Assembly (NCBI RefSeq): GCF_048564905.1
Contig: NC_133002.1
Coordinates: 28,634,501-28,698,500, forward strand
Source: Vicugna pacos
Taxonomy: Eukaryota > Chordata > Mammalia > Artiodactyla > Camelidae
DNA: 64,000 nt
Reading direction: 5' to 3'
In this document: piece after piece, positions 1-12,857 of the stretch
Position numbering within the stretch: the first letter of the stretch is position 1
Layout: the number at the start of each line of letters is the position of its first letter
The notes under the pieces: model-generated
What the model was told of the DNA's origin: nothing
Databases searched by the model: none
The model's input: the letters and a program-made list of their open reading frames with translations, nothing else
Translations under genes and position numbers: made by a program

Positions 1-1230
1 AAGACTTAACCGTGAGTGAAAGTCTTCGTTCACCTAGCATGTTTGGAACACAAAGATATTCTTCAGTTGGAAACTCCACTTCATACATATATATGGGGAG
101 GTACAAGCTCCGAATAGTTTTTACAGTGCAAACTGCAGAAATTTCTAAGCCGCATTAGGAAACACACTGAGATCGCAGAGTGAATGTTTCTCCTGCAAGC
201 CATTCTCTTTGTGCTAGATGAACGAACGTCTCTCCACATGCTCAATTCTGAGAGTTAAGCATGTGTGAAACCCTTCCTTCACCTAGCTTGTTGGGAACAA
301 AATCTCTCTATTTAGTTGCAAAATCCATTCCATACATATATATTGGGAGGTAAAAGTTCCAAGTCGATTTGACAGTGAAAACTGCAGGAACTTCAAACCG
401 GCACTAGGAAACAAACTGAAAAAACAGAGTGAGTGTTTCTCCTGCAAACCGTTCCCTTTGTGCTAAATGAACGAACGTCTCAGCACATGCTGAGTTCTGA
501 GAATTAAGCGTGTGTGAAAGCTGCCCTTCACATAGCTTGTTGGGAACACAAAGTTTCTCTTCAGTTGCAAACTCCATTCCATACATATATATGGGGAGGG
601 ACAAGCTCTAAGTCGGTTTTACAGTGAAAACTGAAGGAACTTCAAACCGGCACTAGGAAACACACTGAGAAACCAGAGTGAGTGTTTATCCTGCAAACCA
701 TTCTCTTTGTGCCAGAAGAAAGAACGTACTCCACATGCTCCATTCTGAGAGAAAAGCGTTTGTGAAAGCCGTCCTTCACATAGCTTGTTGGGAACAAAAA
801 ATTTCTCTTCAGTTGCAAATTCAACTCCATATATATATATGGGGTGGTACATGCTCCAATTCGGTTTTACAGTGAAAAATGCAGGAACTTCAAACCGGCA
901 CTAGGAATCACACTCAGAAACCTGAGTGATTGTTTCCCTTGCAACAAGTTCCCCTTGTGCTAGATGAAACAACGTCTCTCCACATGCTCATTTCAGAGAC
1001 TTAACCGTGAGTGAAAGCCTTCGTTCACCTTGAATGTTTGGAACACAAAGATATTCTTCAGTTGGAAACTCCACTCCATACATATATAGGGGAAGGTACA
1101 AGCTCCAAATAGTTTTTACAGTGCAAACTGCAGAAACTTCCATGCCGCATTAGGAAACACACTGAGATCCCAGAGTGAATGTTTCTCCTGCAACCCGTTC
1201 CGTTTCTGCTAGATGAACGAACGTCTCTCC
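1..1230 (+). repeat. Array block duplicated at 27327-28556
   Basis: Five monomers that match 27327-28556 with a constant offset of 27,326 and no difference in the lines I compared. The match ends at 1230, inside a 24-bp stretch ('tgctagatgaacgaacgtct' plus 'ctcc') that is also present just before 6202. The second copy switches there to the sequence of 6202 onward. Because the window starts inside this block, the left limit of the duplication cannot be seen. Confidence 0.93.
940..1190 (+). repeat. D-E monomer pair junction (reference copy)
   Basis: D is marked by 'tgcaacaagttcc' and 'gagacttaaccgtgagtg'. E is marked by 'gatattcttcagttgg', 'gtttttacagtgcaaactgc', 'gccgcattaggaaacac' and 'gagatcccagagtgaatg'. 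Similar pairs occur near 10870, 12120, 15860, 21810, 22810, 24550, 27280, 28270, 33490 and 34730. I found none with the D mark 'acttaaccgtgagtg' right of 36.5 kb, so this type separates the left half of the window from the right. Confidence 0.8.
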
Positions 1231-4200
1231 ACATGCTCAGTTCTGAGAGTTAAGCGTGTGTCAAAGCCGTCCTTCAACTAGCTTGTTGGGAACACAAAGT
1301 TTTTCTTCCGTTTTAAACTCCACTCCATACATATATGTGGGGAGGTAAAAGCTCCAAGGCGGTTTTACTGTGAATACTACAGGAACTTCAAACCGGCACT
1401 ATTAAACACACTGAAAAACCAGAGTGAGTGTTTCCCCTTCAACCCATTCCCTTTGTGCTAGATTAATGAACGTCTCTCCACATGCTCAGTTCTGAGAGTT
1501 CAGCGTGTGTGAAAGCCGTCCTTCACCTAGCTTGTAGGGAACACAAAGTTTCTCTTCAGTTGCAAACTCCACTCCAGATATTATATATGGGGAGGTACAA
1601 GCTCCAATTCAATTTTACAGTGAAAACTGCTGGAACTTCTAACCGGTAGTAGGAAACACACTGAGAAACCAGGGTGAGTGTTTCTCCTGCTAGCCGTTCC
1701 GTTTGTGCAAGATGAAAAAACGTCTCCCCACATGCACAGTTCTGAGAGTTAAGCGTGTGTGAAAGCCGTTCTTCACCTAGCTTGTTGGGAACATAAAGTT
1801 TCTCTTCAGTTGAAATCTTCACTGTATACATATATATGGGGAGGTACAAGCTCCAGGTTGGTTTTACAGTGAAAACTGCAGGAACTTGACACCGGCACTA
1901 GCAAACACACTGAGAAACCAGAGTGAGTGATTCTCCTGCAACAAATTCCGTTTGTACTAGATGAACGTACGTCTCTCCACATGTGCATTTCTGAGAGTTA
2001 AGCGTGTGTGAAAGCCATACTTCACTTACTTTGTTGGGAAAACAGTTTCTCTTCATTTGCAAACTCCACTCCATACATATATATGGGGAGGTACAAGCTC
2101 CAAGTCGCTTTTACAGTGAAAACTGCAGGATTTTCAAACCTGCACTAGGAAACACACTGAGAAACCAGAGTGAGTGTTTCTCATGCAACCCATTCCCTTT
2201 TTGCTAGATGAAAGAACGTCTCTCCACATGCTCAGTTCTGAGAGTTAAGCATGTGTGAAAGCCGTCCTTCACCTAACTTGTTGGGAACACAACGTTTCTC
2301 TTCAGTTGCAAACTCCACTCCATTCATATACATGGGTAGGTACAAGCTCCAAGTCGGGTTTACCGTGAAAACTGCACAAACTTCAAACAGGCAGTAGGAA
2401 ACATAGTGAGAAACCAGAGTGAGTGTTTTTCCTGCAACCCGTTCCCTTTGTGCTAGATGAACGAACGTCTCTCCACATGCTCAATTCTGAGAGTTAAGCG
2501 TGTGTGAAAGCCGTCCTTCACCTAGCTTGTTGGGAACACAAAGATTCTGTTCAGTTGCAAATTCCACCCCATACATATATATGGGGTGGTACAAGCTCCA
2601 AGTCGGTTTTACAGTGAAAACTGCAGGAACTTCAAACCGGCACTAGGAAACACACTGACAAACCAGAGTGAGTGTTTCTCCTGCATCTCGTTCCCTTTGT
2701 GCTAGATGAACCAACGTCTCTCCACACGCTCTGTTCTGAGATTTAAACCAGTGTGAAAGCCGTACTTCACCTAGCTTGTTTTGTACACAAAGTTTCTCTT
2801 CAGTTGCATACACCACTCCATACATATACATGGGGAGGGACAAGTTCCAAGTCGGGTTTACATTGAAAACTGAAGGAACTTCAAACCGGCACTAGGAAAC
2901 ACACTGAGAAACCAGAGTGAGTGTTTCCCCTGCAAACAGTTCCCCTTTTGCTTGATGAAACAACACCTCTCCACATGCTCAATTCATAGAATTAAGGGTG
3001 TGTGAAAGCCTCCCTTCACCTAGTTTGTTGGGAACACAAAGGTATACATCAGTTGCAATATCCAATCCATAAATATATATGGGGAGGTACAATCACCAAC
3101 TAGGTTTTACTGTGAAAACTGCAGAATATTCAAAGCCGCATTAGGAAACACACTGAGATCCCAGAGTGAATGTTTCCCCTGCAACCCATTACCTTTCTGC
3201 AAGATGAACGAACGTCTCTCCACACGATCAGTTCTGACAGTTAAGCATGTGTGAATGCCGTCCTTCACCTAGCTTTTTGGGAACACAAAGTTTTTGTTCG
3301 ATATTAAACTAGACTCCATACATATACGTGGGGAGGTACAAGCTCCAAGGCGGTTTTACAGTGAATTCTGCAGGAACTTCAAACCGGCACTATTAAACAC
3401 ACTGAAAAACCAGAGTGAGTGTTTCCCTGCATCCCGTTTCCTTTCTGCTAGATGAACGAACGTCTCTCCACATGCTCAGTTCTGAGAGTTAAGCGTGTGT
3501 GAATGCCGTCCTTCACCTAGCTTGTTGGGAACACAAAGATCCTCTTCAGTTGCAAACTCCCCTCCATACATATATATGGGGATATACAAGCTCCAAGTCG
3601 GTTTTACTGTGAAAACTGCAGGAACTTCAAACCGGCACTAGGAAACAAACTTAGAAGCAGAGTGAGTGTTTCTCCTATAACTCATTCACTTTGTGCTAGA
3701 TGAACCAACATCTCTCAACACGCTCAGTTCTGAGAGTTAAACGAGTGTGAGAGCCGTCCTTCACATACCTTGTTTTGTACAAAAAGTTTCTCTTCAGTTG
3801 CATACTCCACTTCATACATATATATGGGGAGGTATAATCTCAAAGTTGGATTTACAGTGAAAAATACAGGAACTTCAAAACGGCACTAGGAAACACACTG
3901 AGAAAACAGAGTGAGTGTTTCCCCTGCAACCAGTTATCCTTTTCCTTGATGAAATAAAGTCTCTCCACATGCTCAATTCATAGACTTAAGCGTGTGTGAA
4001 AGCCTCCCTTCACCTAGCTTGTTGGGAACACAAAGGTATACTTCAGTTGAAATCTTCACTCCATACATATATATGGGGAGGAACAAGCTGCAACTAGGTT
4101 TTACAATGAAACCTGCAGAATTTCCTAAGCCGCATTAGGAAACACACTGAGATCCCAGAGTGAATGTTTCCCTGCAACCTATTCCCTTAGTGCTAGATGA

Positions 4201-6201
4201 ACGAAAGTTCTCCACATGATCCGTTCTGAAAGAAAAGCGTTTGTGAAAGCCGTCCTTCATATAGCTTGTTGGGAACACAAAGTTTCTCTTCAGTTGACAA
4301 CTCCACTCCATACATATATATGGGTAGGTTCAAGCTCCAAGTCGGTTTTACAGTGAAAACTGCAGGAACTTCAAAGAGGCACTAGGAAACACACTGAGAA
4401 CCCAGAGTGAGTTTTTCTCCTGAAACCCGTTCCCTTTCTGCTAGATGAACGAACGTCTCTCCACACGCTCAGTTCTGACAGTTAAGCATGTGTGAATGCC
4501 GTACTTCACCTAGCTTTTTGGGAACACAAAGTATTTGATCGGTTTTAAACTCCAATCCATACATATATGTGGGGAGGTACAAGCTCCAAGGCGGTTTTAC
4601 AGTGAATTCTGCAGGAACTTCAAACCGTCACTATTAAACACACTGAAAAACCAGAGTGATTGTTTCCCCTGCATCCCGTTTCCTTTCTGCTAGATGAACG
4701 AACGTCTCTCCACATGCTCATTTCTGAGAGTTAAGCGTGTGTGAATGCCATCTTTCACCTAGCTTGTTGGGTACACAAAGTTTCTCTTCAGTTGCAAACT
4801 CCACTCCATACATATATATGGGGATATACATGCTCCAAGTCGGTTTTACTGTGAAAGCTGCAGGAACTTCAAAACGGCACTAGGAAACACACTGAGAACC
4901 CAGACTGAGTGTTTCTCCTACAACCCGTTCCATTTGAGCTAGATGAACGAACGTCTCTCCACACCCTCAGTTATGAGAGATATATGAGTGTGAAAGCCGT
5001 CCTTCACTTAGCTTGTTTTGTACACAAAGTTTCTCTTCAGTTGCATAAACCACTCCATACATATATATGGGGAGGGACAATTTCCAAGTCGGGTTTACAT
5101 TGAAAACTGAAGGAACTTCAAACCGGCACTAGGAAACACACTGAGAAACCAGAGTGAGTGTTTCCCCTGTAACCAGTTCCCCTTTTGCTTGATGAAACAA
5201 CATCTCTCCACATGCTCAATTCATAGACATAAGCGTGTGTGAAAGCCTCCCTTCACCTAGCTTGTTGGGAAAACAAAGGTATTCTTCAGTTGCAATATCG
5301 ACTCCATAAATATATATGGGGAGGTTCAAGTTTCAACTAGGATTTGCAGTGAAAATTGCAGAAAATTCTAAGCCGCATTAGGAAACACACTGAGATCCCA
5401 GACTGAATGTTTCTCATGTAACCCATTCCTTTTGTGCTAGATTTACGAAAGTTCTCGACATAATCCGTTCTGAGAGAAAAGCGTTTGTGAAAGCCGTCCT
5501 TCACGTAGCTTGTTGGGAACACAAAGTTTCTCTTCATTTGCCAACACCACTCCATACATATATATGGGTAGGTTCAAGCTCCAGGTCCGTTTTATAGTGA
5601 AAAATGCAGGAATTTCAAACCGGCACTAGGAAACACACTGAGAACCCAGAGTGAGGGTTTCTCCTACAACCCGTTCCCTATGTGCTAGACGAACGAACGT
5701 TCTCCACATGATCCATTCTGAGAAAAAAGCGTTTGTGAAAGCCGTCCTTCATGTAGATTGTTGGGAACACAAAGTTTCTCTTCAGTTGAAAACTCCACTC
5801 CATACATATATATGGGTAGGTTCAAGCTCCAAGTCGGTTTTACAGTGAAAACTGCAGGAACTTCAAACCGGCACTAGGAAACACACTGAGAAACCAGAAT
5901 GAGTGTTTCTCCTGCAACCAGTTCCGTTTGTGCTATGTGAACGAACGTCTCTCCACATGCGCTGTTCTGAGAGATAAGCATGTGTGAAAGCCAGCCTTCT
6001 CCTAGCTTGTTGGGAACACAAAGTTTCTCTTCAGTTGCAAACTCCACTACATATGTATATGGGGAGGTACAGGCTCCAAGTCGCTTTTACAGTGAAAACT
6101 GCTGGAACTTCAAACCGGCACTAGGAAACACACTGAGAAACCTGAGTGAGTGTTTCTCCTGCAACCAGTTCCCTTTGTGCTAGATGAACGAACGTCTCTC
6201 C
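1231..6201 (+). repeat. 4,971-bp (20-monomer) segment absent from the second copy
   Basis: This segment lies between the two parts of the first copy that are joined directly at 28556/28557 in the second copy. Its length, 4,971 bp, equals 20 monomers of 248.6 bp, so removal or insertion kept the repeat in register. It contains F-type monomers with GAATTC at 3363 and 4603, and A-B-C cassettes near 3771-4330 and 5011-5575. Most of it (about 1771-5402) is also present at 57643-61272. Whether it was gained by the first copy or lost by the second cannot be decided from this window alone. Confidence 0.85.
1771..5402 (+). repeat. 3.6-kb block copied at 57643-61272
   Basis: About 15 monomers align with 57643-61272 at offset 55,872. 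The offset becomes 55,870 after a 2-bp difference in 'aacgtttctc' near 2292. I noted only scattered single-base differences, so identity is roughly 99%. Similarity falls off sharply at both ends: before 1771 neighbouring bases differ at several places, and after 5402 'gactgaatgt' meets 'gagtgaatgt' and the sequences part. The block includes two EcoRI-marked F monomers 1,240 bp apart. Confidence 0.9.
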
Positions 6202-7094
6202 AAACACTCACTTCTCATAGCTAAGCTTGTGTGAAAGCCTTACTTCACATTGATTGTTGGGAACACAAAGTTTCTCTTCAGTTGCAAACTCCACTCCATG
6301 TATATATGGGGAGGGACAAGCTCCAAGTCGGTTTTACAATGAAAACTGCAGGAACTTCAAACCGGCCATAGGAAACAAACTGAGAAACAGAGTGAGTGTT
6401 TCTCCTATAACTCGTTCCCTTTGTGCTAGATGAACCAACGTCTCTCAACACGCTCAGTTCTGAGAGTTAAATGAGTGTGAGAGCCGTCCTTCACATTGCT
6501 TCTTTTGTACAAAAAGTTTCTCTTCAGTTGCATACTCCACTCCATACATATATATGGGGAGGTACAATCTCAAAGTTGGATTTACAGTGAAAACTACAGG
6601 AACTTCAAAACGGCACTAGGAAACACACTGAGAAAACAGAATGAGTGTTTCCCCTGCAACCAGTTCCCCTTTTGCTTGATGAAATAAAGTCTCTCCAAAT
6701 GCTCAATTCATAGAATTAAGCGTGTGTGAAAGCCTCCCTTCACCTAGCTTGTTGGGAACACAAAGCTATACTTCAGTTGAAATCTCCACTCCATACATAT
6801 ATATGGGGAGGAACTAGCTCCAACTAGGTTTTACATTGAAACCTGCAGAATTTTCTAAGCCGCATTAGGAAACACACTGAGATCCCAGAGTGAATGTTTC
6901 CCCTGCAACCGATTCCCTTTGTGCTAGATGAACGAACGATCTCCACATGATCCGTTCTGAAAGAAAAGCGTTTGTGAAAGCCGTCCTTCATATAGCTTGT
7001 TGGGAACACAAAGTTTCTCTTCAGTTGACAACTCCACTCCATACATATATATGGGTAGTTTCAAGCTCCAAGTCGGTTTTACAGTGAAAACTGC
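6202..7094 (+). repeat. Array block matching 28557-29449
   Basis: The block aligns with 28557-29449 at offset 22,355. It opens with an unusual monomer that carries 'caaacactcacttctcatag' in place of the usual region and a shortened AT tract ('ccatgtatatatgg'). It continues through an A-B-C cassette. At 7095 the second copy departs and holds one additional monomer. Confidence 0.88.
6501..7065 (+). repeat. A-B-C trimer cassette (reference copy)
   Basis: Three recognisable monomer types follow each other. A has 'cttttgtacaaaaag' and 'gcatactcc' with 'acaatctcaaagttgg'. B has 'cttttgcttgatgaaa', 'ctcaattcatag', 'gtatacttcagttgaaatc', 'aactaggttttaca', 'ctaagccgcattagg' and 'gagatcccagagtgaatg'. 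C has 'ctccacatgatccgttctg', 'gaaaagcgtttgtgaaagcc', 'gacaactcc' and 'gggtag' before 'ttcaagctcc'. The same order recurs near 3771-4330, 5011-5575, 18670-19245, 28855-29415, 46750-47315, 49725-50285, 51706-52271, 54681-55241, 59640-60200, 60885-61445 and 62370-62935. It is the commonest higher-order building block in the window. Confidence 0.85.
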
Positions 7095-7171
7095 TGGAAC
7101 TTCAAACCGGCACTAGGAAACACACTGAGAAACCTGAGTGAGTGTTTCTCCTGCAACCAGTTCCCTTTGTG

Positions 7172-10100
7172 CTAGATAAACGAACGTCTCTCCACATGCT
7201 CAGTTCTGAGAGTTAAGCGTGTGTGAAAGCCGTCCTTCACCAAGCTTGTTGGGAACACAAAGTTTCTCTCCAGGTGTATACTCCAATCCATACATATATA
7301 TGGGGATATACAAGCTCCAAGCCGTTTTTACAGTGAAAACTGCAGGAACTTCAAAACGGCACTAGGAAACACACAAGAACACAGAGTGTGTGTTTCTCCT
7401 ACATCCCGTTCCCTTTGTGCTTGATGAACCAACGTTTCTCCACACGCACTGTTCTGTGAGTTAAACGAGTGTGAAAGACGTCCTTCACCTAGCTTGTTTT
7501 GTATACAAAGTTTCTCTTCAGTTGCATACCCCACTCCATACATATATATGGGGAGGTACAAACTCAAATTCGTATTTACAGTGAAAACTACAGGAACTTC
7601 AAAACAGCACTAGGAAACACACTGAGAAAACAGAGTGAGTGTTTCCCATGCAAACAGTTCCCTTTTGCTTGGTGAAACAAAGTCTCTCCACATGCTCAAT
7701 TCATAGAATTAAGCGTGTGTGAACGCCTCCCTTCAACTAGCTTGTTGGGAACACAAAGGTATACTTCAGTTGCAATATCCACTCCATAAATATATATGGG
7801 GAGGTACAAGCTCCAACTAGGATTTACTGTGAAAACTGCAGAATATTCAAAGAAGCATTAGGAAACACACTGAGATCCCAGAGTGAATGTTTCCCCTGCA
7901 ACCCATTCCCTTTCTGCTAGATGAACGGACGTATCTCCACACGCTCAGATCTGACAGTTAAGTATGTGTGAATGCCGTTCTTCACCTTGCTTTTTGGGAA
8001 CACAAAAATTTTTTGTTCGGTTTTAAACTCCACTGCATACATATATGTGGGGAGGTACAAGCTCCAAGGTGGTTTTACAGTGAATTCTGCAGGAACTTCA
8101 AACCGGTACTATTTAACACACTGAAAAACCAGAGTGAGTGTTTCCCCTGCATCCCGTTTCCTTTCTGCTAGATGAAGGAACGTCTCTCCACATGCTCAGT
8201 TCTGGGTGTCAATCGTGTGTGAAAGCCGTCCTTCACCTAGCTAGTTGGGAACACAAAGTTTCTCTTCAGTTGCAGTCTCCACTGCATACATATATATGGG
8301 GAGGAACAAGCTCCAACTAGGATTTACAGTGAAACCTGCAGAATTTTCTAAGCCGCAAGGAAACACACTGAGATCCCAGAGTGAATGTTTCCCCTTCAAC
8401 ACATTCCCTTTGTGCTAGATGAACGAAAGTTCTCCACATGATCCGTTCTGAGAGAAAAGCGTTTGTGAAAGCCGTCCTTCATGTAGCTTGTTGGGAACAC
8501 AAAGTTTCTCTTCAGTTGATAACTCCACTCCATACATATATATGGGTAGGTTCAAGCTCCAAGTCGGTTTTACAGTGAAAACTGCAGGAACTTCAAACCG
8601 GCCCTAGGAAACACAATGAGAAACCAGAGAGAGTGTTTCTCCTACAACCCGCTACCTTAGTGCTAGATGAATGAACGTCTCTCCACATGCTCAGTTCTGA
8701 GAGGTAAGCGTGTTTGAAATCCGTCCTTCACCTAGCTTGTTGGGAACAAATGTTTCTCTTCAGTTGCAAACTCCACTCCATACATATATATGGGGAGGGA
8801 CAAGCTCCAAGTCGGGTTTACAGTGAAAATTGCAGGAACTTCTAACCGGCACTAGGAAACACACTGAGAAACCAGAGTGAGTGTTTCTCCTGCAACCAGT
8901 TCATTTTCTGCTAGATGAATGAACGGCTCACCATACGCTATGTTCTGAGAGACAAGCGTGTGTGAAAGCCGTTCTTCACCTAGCTTGTTGAGAACATCAA
9001 TTTTCTCTTCAGTTGAAATCTTCACTCCATACATATATATGGGGAGGTATAATGTCCAAGACTGTTCTACAGTGTAAACTGCAGGAACCTCAAACCGGCA
9101 CTAGGAAACACACGGAGAAGCCAGAGTGAGTGTTTCGCCTGTAACCCGTTCTGTTTGTGCTAGATGAACGAATGTCTCTCAACATCCTCAGTTCTGAGAG
9201 TTAGGCATGTGTGAATGTCGTCCTTCACCTAGCTTGTTGCGAACACAAAGTTTCTCTTCAGTTGCCAACTCCAATCCATACATATATATGGGGAGGTTCA
9301 AGCTCCAAGTCGGTTTTACAGTGAAAAGAGCAGGAACTTCAAACCGGCACTAGGAAACACACTTAGGAACCAGAGTGAGTGTTTTGCCTGCAACCATTTT
9401 CCTTTCTGCTAGATGAACGAACGTCTCTCCACATGCTCAGTTCTGCGATTTAAGCGTGTGTGAAAGCCGTCCTTCACCTAGCTTGTTGGGAACACAAAGT
9501 TTCTCTTCAGTTGCAAACTCCACTCCATACATATATATGGGGAGATACAAGTTCCAAGTCGGTTTTACTGTGAAAATTGCAGGAACTTCAAACCGGCACT
9601 AGGAAACACACTAAGAAACCACAGTGAGTGTTTCTCCTGCAACCCGTTCCCTTTGTGCTAGATGAATGGACCTCTCTCTACATGCTCAATTCTGAGAGTT
9701 AAGCATGTGTGAAAGCCTTCCTTCACCTAGCTTGTTGGGAACACAATGTTTCTCTTTAGTTGCAAACTCCATTCCATACATATATATGGGAAGGGATAAG
9801 CTCTAAGTCGGTTTTACAGTTAAAACTGCTGGAACATCAAACCGGCACAAGGAAACTCACTGAGAAACGAGAGTGAGTGTTTCCCCTGCAACCACTTCAT
9901 TTTCTGCTAGATGAACGAACGGCTCACCACACGCTCTGTTCTGAGAGAAAAGCATGTATGAAAGCCGTTCTTCACTTAGCTTGTTGAGAACATAAAGTTT
10001 CTCTTCAATTGAAATCTTCACTCCCTACATATATATGGGGAGGTAAACGGTCCAAGAAGGTTTTACAGTGTAAACTGTAGTAACCTCAAACCGGCACTAG

Positions 10101-10547
10101 GAAACACACGGAGAATCCAGAGTGAGTGTTTCGCCTGTAACCCGTTCCATTTGTGCTAGATGAACGAAAGTCTCTCAACATCGTCAGTTCTGAGAGTTAG
10201 GCATGTGTGAAATCCGTCCTTTACCTAGCTTGTAGGGAAAACAAAGTTTCTCTTCAGTGGCAAACACCAGTCCATACTTTATATATGGGGAGGTACAAAC
10301 TCCAAGTCGGATTTACAGTGAAAAATGCAGGATCATCTAACCGGCACTAGGTAACACACTGACATCCCAGAGTGACTGTTTCTCCTACAACCCGTTCCCT
10401 TTTTGCTAGATGAACCAACGTCTCTCCGCACGCTCTGTTCTGAGAGTTAAACGAGTGTGAATGCCGTCTTTCACCTAGCTTGTTTTGTACACAAAGTTTC
10501 TCTTCAGTTGCATACTCCACCCCATACATATATATGGGGAGGTACAA
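7172..10547 (+). repeat. Array block matching 29775-33150
   Basis: About 13.5 monomers align with 29775-33150 at a constant offset of 22,603, with few single-base differences. The block holds an F-type monomer ('gaattctgcagg' near 8082), a C-type monomer and, from about 8550, a run of eight monomers that is present four times in the window. The match ends at 10548, where the two copies carry different monomer halves. Confidence 0.9.
8550..10547 (+). repeat. 8-monomer K block, copy 1 of 4
   Basis: This run is marked by 'ggccctaggaaacac', 'gaacggctcacca', 'gagaacatcaa', 'gtgtttcgcctgtaaccc', 'aaaagagcagg' and 'gataagctctaagtcgg'. Further copies are at about 19230-21227 (offset 10,681), 31160-33150 (offset 22,603) and, for its second half, 23200-24220 (offset about 13,913). 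The copies agree closely over most of their length, which shows that a multi-monomer unit, not the single monomer, was amplified. Confidence 0.87.
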
Positions 10548-10609
10548 ACTCAAATTAGGATTTAGTGAAAACTGTAGGAACTTCAAAACGGCACTAGGAA
10601 ACACACTGA

Positions 10610-12857
10610 GAAACCAGAGTGAGTGTTCCTCCTGCAAACCATTCTCTTTGTGTCAGAAGAACGAACGTTCTCCACATGCTCCATTCTGAGAAAAAAGCGG
10701 TTGTGAAAGCCGTCCTTCACCTAGCTTGTTGAGAACACAAAATTTCTCTTCAGTTGCAAACACATATCCATATATATATATGGGGAGGTACATGCTCCAA
10801 GTCGGTTTTACAGTGAAAAATGCAGGAACTTCAAACCGGCACAAGGAATCACACTCAGAAAACTAAGTTATTGTTTCCCCTGCAACAAATTCACCTTGTG
10901 CTAGATGAAACAACGTCTCTCCACATGCTCATTTCAGAGACTTAACCGTGAGTGAAAGCCTTCATTTACCTAGCATGTTTGGAAAACAAAGATATTCTTC
11001 AGTTGGAAACCCCACTCCATACATATATATGGGGAGGTAGAAGCTCCAAAAAGATTTTACAGTGCAAACTGCAGAAACTTCTAAGCCGCATTAGGAAACA
11101 CACTGAGATCCCAGAGGGAATGTTTCTCCTGCAACGCGTTCCATTTCTGCTAGATAAACGAACGTCTCTCCACTTGCTCAGTTCTGAGAGTTAAGCGTGT
11201 GTGAAAACCGTCCTTCACCTAGCTTGCTGGGAACACAAAGTTTTTCTTTCGTTTTAAACTCCACTCCATACATATATGTGGGGAGGTACAAGCTCCAAGT
11301 CGGTTTTACTGTGAATACTGCAGGAACTTCAAACCGGCACTATTAAACACACTGAAAACTAGAGTGAGTGTTTCCCCTGCAACCCGTTCCCTTTGTGCTA
11401 GATGAATGAAAGTCTCTCAACATCCTCAGTTCTGAAATTTATGCATGTGTGAAATCCGTCCTTTACCTAGGTTGTTGGGAACACAAAGTTTCTCTTCATT
11501 TGCAAAACACTCCATACATATATATGGGGAGGTACAAGATCCAAGTCGGTTTTACAGTGAAAAATGCAGGAACTTCAAACCGGCACTAGGAAACCCACTG
11601 ACAATCCAGAGTGAGTGTTTCTCCTACATCTCGTTCCCTTTGTGCTAGATGAAATAACGTCTCTCCACACGCTTTGTTCTGAGAGTTAAATGAGTGTGAA
11701 AGCCGTCCTTCACCTACCTTATTTTGTACACAAAGTTTCTCTTCAGTTGCAAACTCCACTCCAAACATATATATGGGGAGGTACAATCTCAAATTCGGAT
11801 TTACAGTGAATACTGCATGAACTTCAAAACGGCACTAGGAAACACACTGAGAAACCAGAGTGAGTGTTTCTCATGCAACTCATTCTCTTTGTGCCAGAAG
11901 AACGAACATTCTACACATGCTCCATTCTGAGAGTAAAGCGTTTGTTAAAGCCTTCCTTCACCTAGCTTGTTGGGAACACAATATTTCTCTTCATTTCCAA
12001 ACTCAAGTCCATATATATATATAGGGAGGTACATGCTCCAAATCGGTTTTACAATGAAAAATACAGGAACTTCAAACCGGCACAATGAATCACAATCAGA
12101 TACTTGAGTGATTGTTTACCCTGCAACAAGTTCACCTTGTGCTAGATGAAACAACGTCTCTCCACATGTTCATTTCAAGACTTAACCGTGAGTGAAAGCC
12201 TTCGTTCACCTAGCATGTTTGGAACACAAGATATTCTTCAGTTGGAAACCGCACTCCATACATATATATGGGGAGGTACAAGCTCCGAATACTTTTTAAA
12301 GTGCAAACTGCAGAAACTTCTAAGCCGCATTAGGAAACACACTGAGATCCCAGAGTGAATGTTTCTCCTACAAGCCATTCTCTTTGTGCTAGATGAACGA
12401 ACGTCTCTCCACATGCTCAATTCTGAGAGTTAAGCATGTATGAATCCCTTCCTTCACCTAGCTTGTTGGGAACACAAACTTTCTCTTTAGTTGCAAACGC
12501 CATTCCATACATATATATTGGGAGGTAAAAGTTCCAAGTCGGATTGACAGTGAAAATTGCAGGAACTTCAAACCGGCACTAGGAAACACACTGACAACCC
12601 AGAGTGAGTGTTTCTCCTACAAACCGTTCCCTTTGTGCTAGATGAATGAACGTCTCTCCACATGCTCAGTTCTGAGAAGTAAGCGTGTTTGAAATCCGCC
12701 CTTCAACTAGCTTGTTGGGAACAAAAGTTTCTCTTCAGTTGCAAACTCCACTCCATACAAATATATGGGGAGGGACAAGCTCCAAGTCGGGTTTACAGTG
12801 AAAACGGCAGGAACTTCAAACCGGCACTAGGAAACACACTGAGAAACCAGAGTGAGT
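10610..12857 (+). repeat. Array block matching 33215-35462
   Basis: Nine monomers align with 33215-35462 at offset 22,605, close to identical. It contains two D-E pairs (about 10870-11110 and 12120-12350). The match stops at 12858, where this copy reads 'gtgtttctcc' and the other reads 'gtgattctcc' and continues as at 13355. In other words, 499 bp (two monomers) of this copy are missing from the other. Confidence 0.88.

Noticed and set aside
404-604. Short minus-strand frame repeated in many variants across the window
   Set aside because: It lies inside the satellite unit, starts and stops vary with monomer mutations, and the consensus frame carries stops. No splice, signal or domain pattern supports a gene.
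827-842. TATA-type promoter or CArG box in each monomer
   Set aside because: The AT tract is longer than a CArG core and there is no accompanying promoter element. AT runs of this kind are common in satellites.
8519-8560. RNA polymerase III A and B boxes ('tagcttgttggg' and 'ggttcaagctcc'), suggesting a tRNA-derived origin
   Set aside because: The A-like site has two mismatches at conserved positions and the B-like site has one base too many. Most units read 'ggtacaagctcc', which is weaker still.
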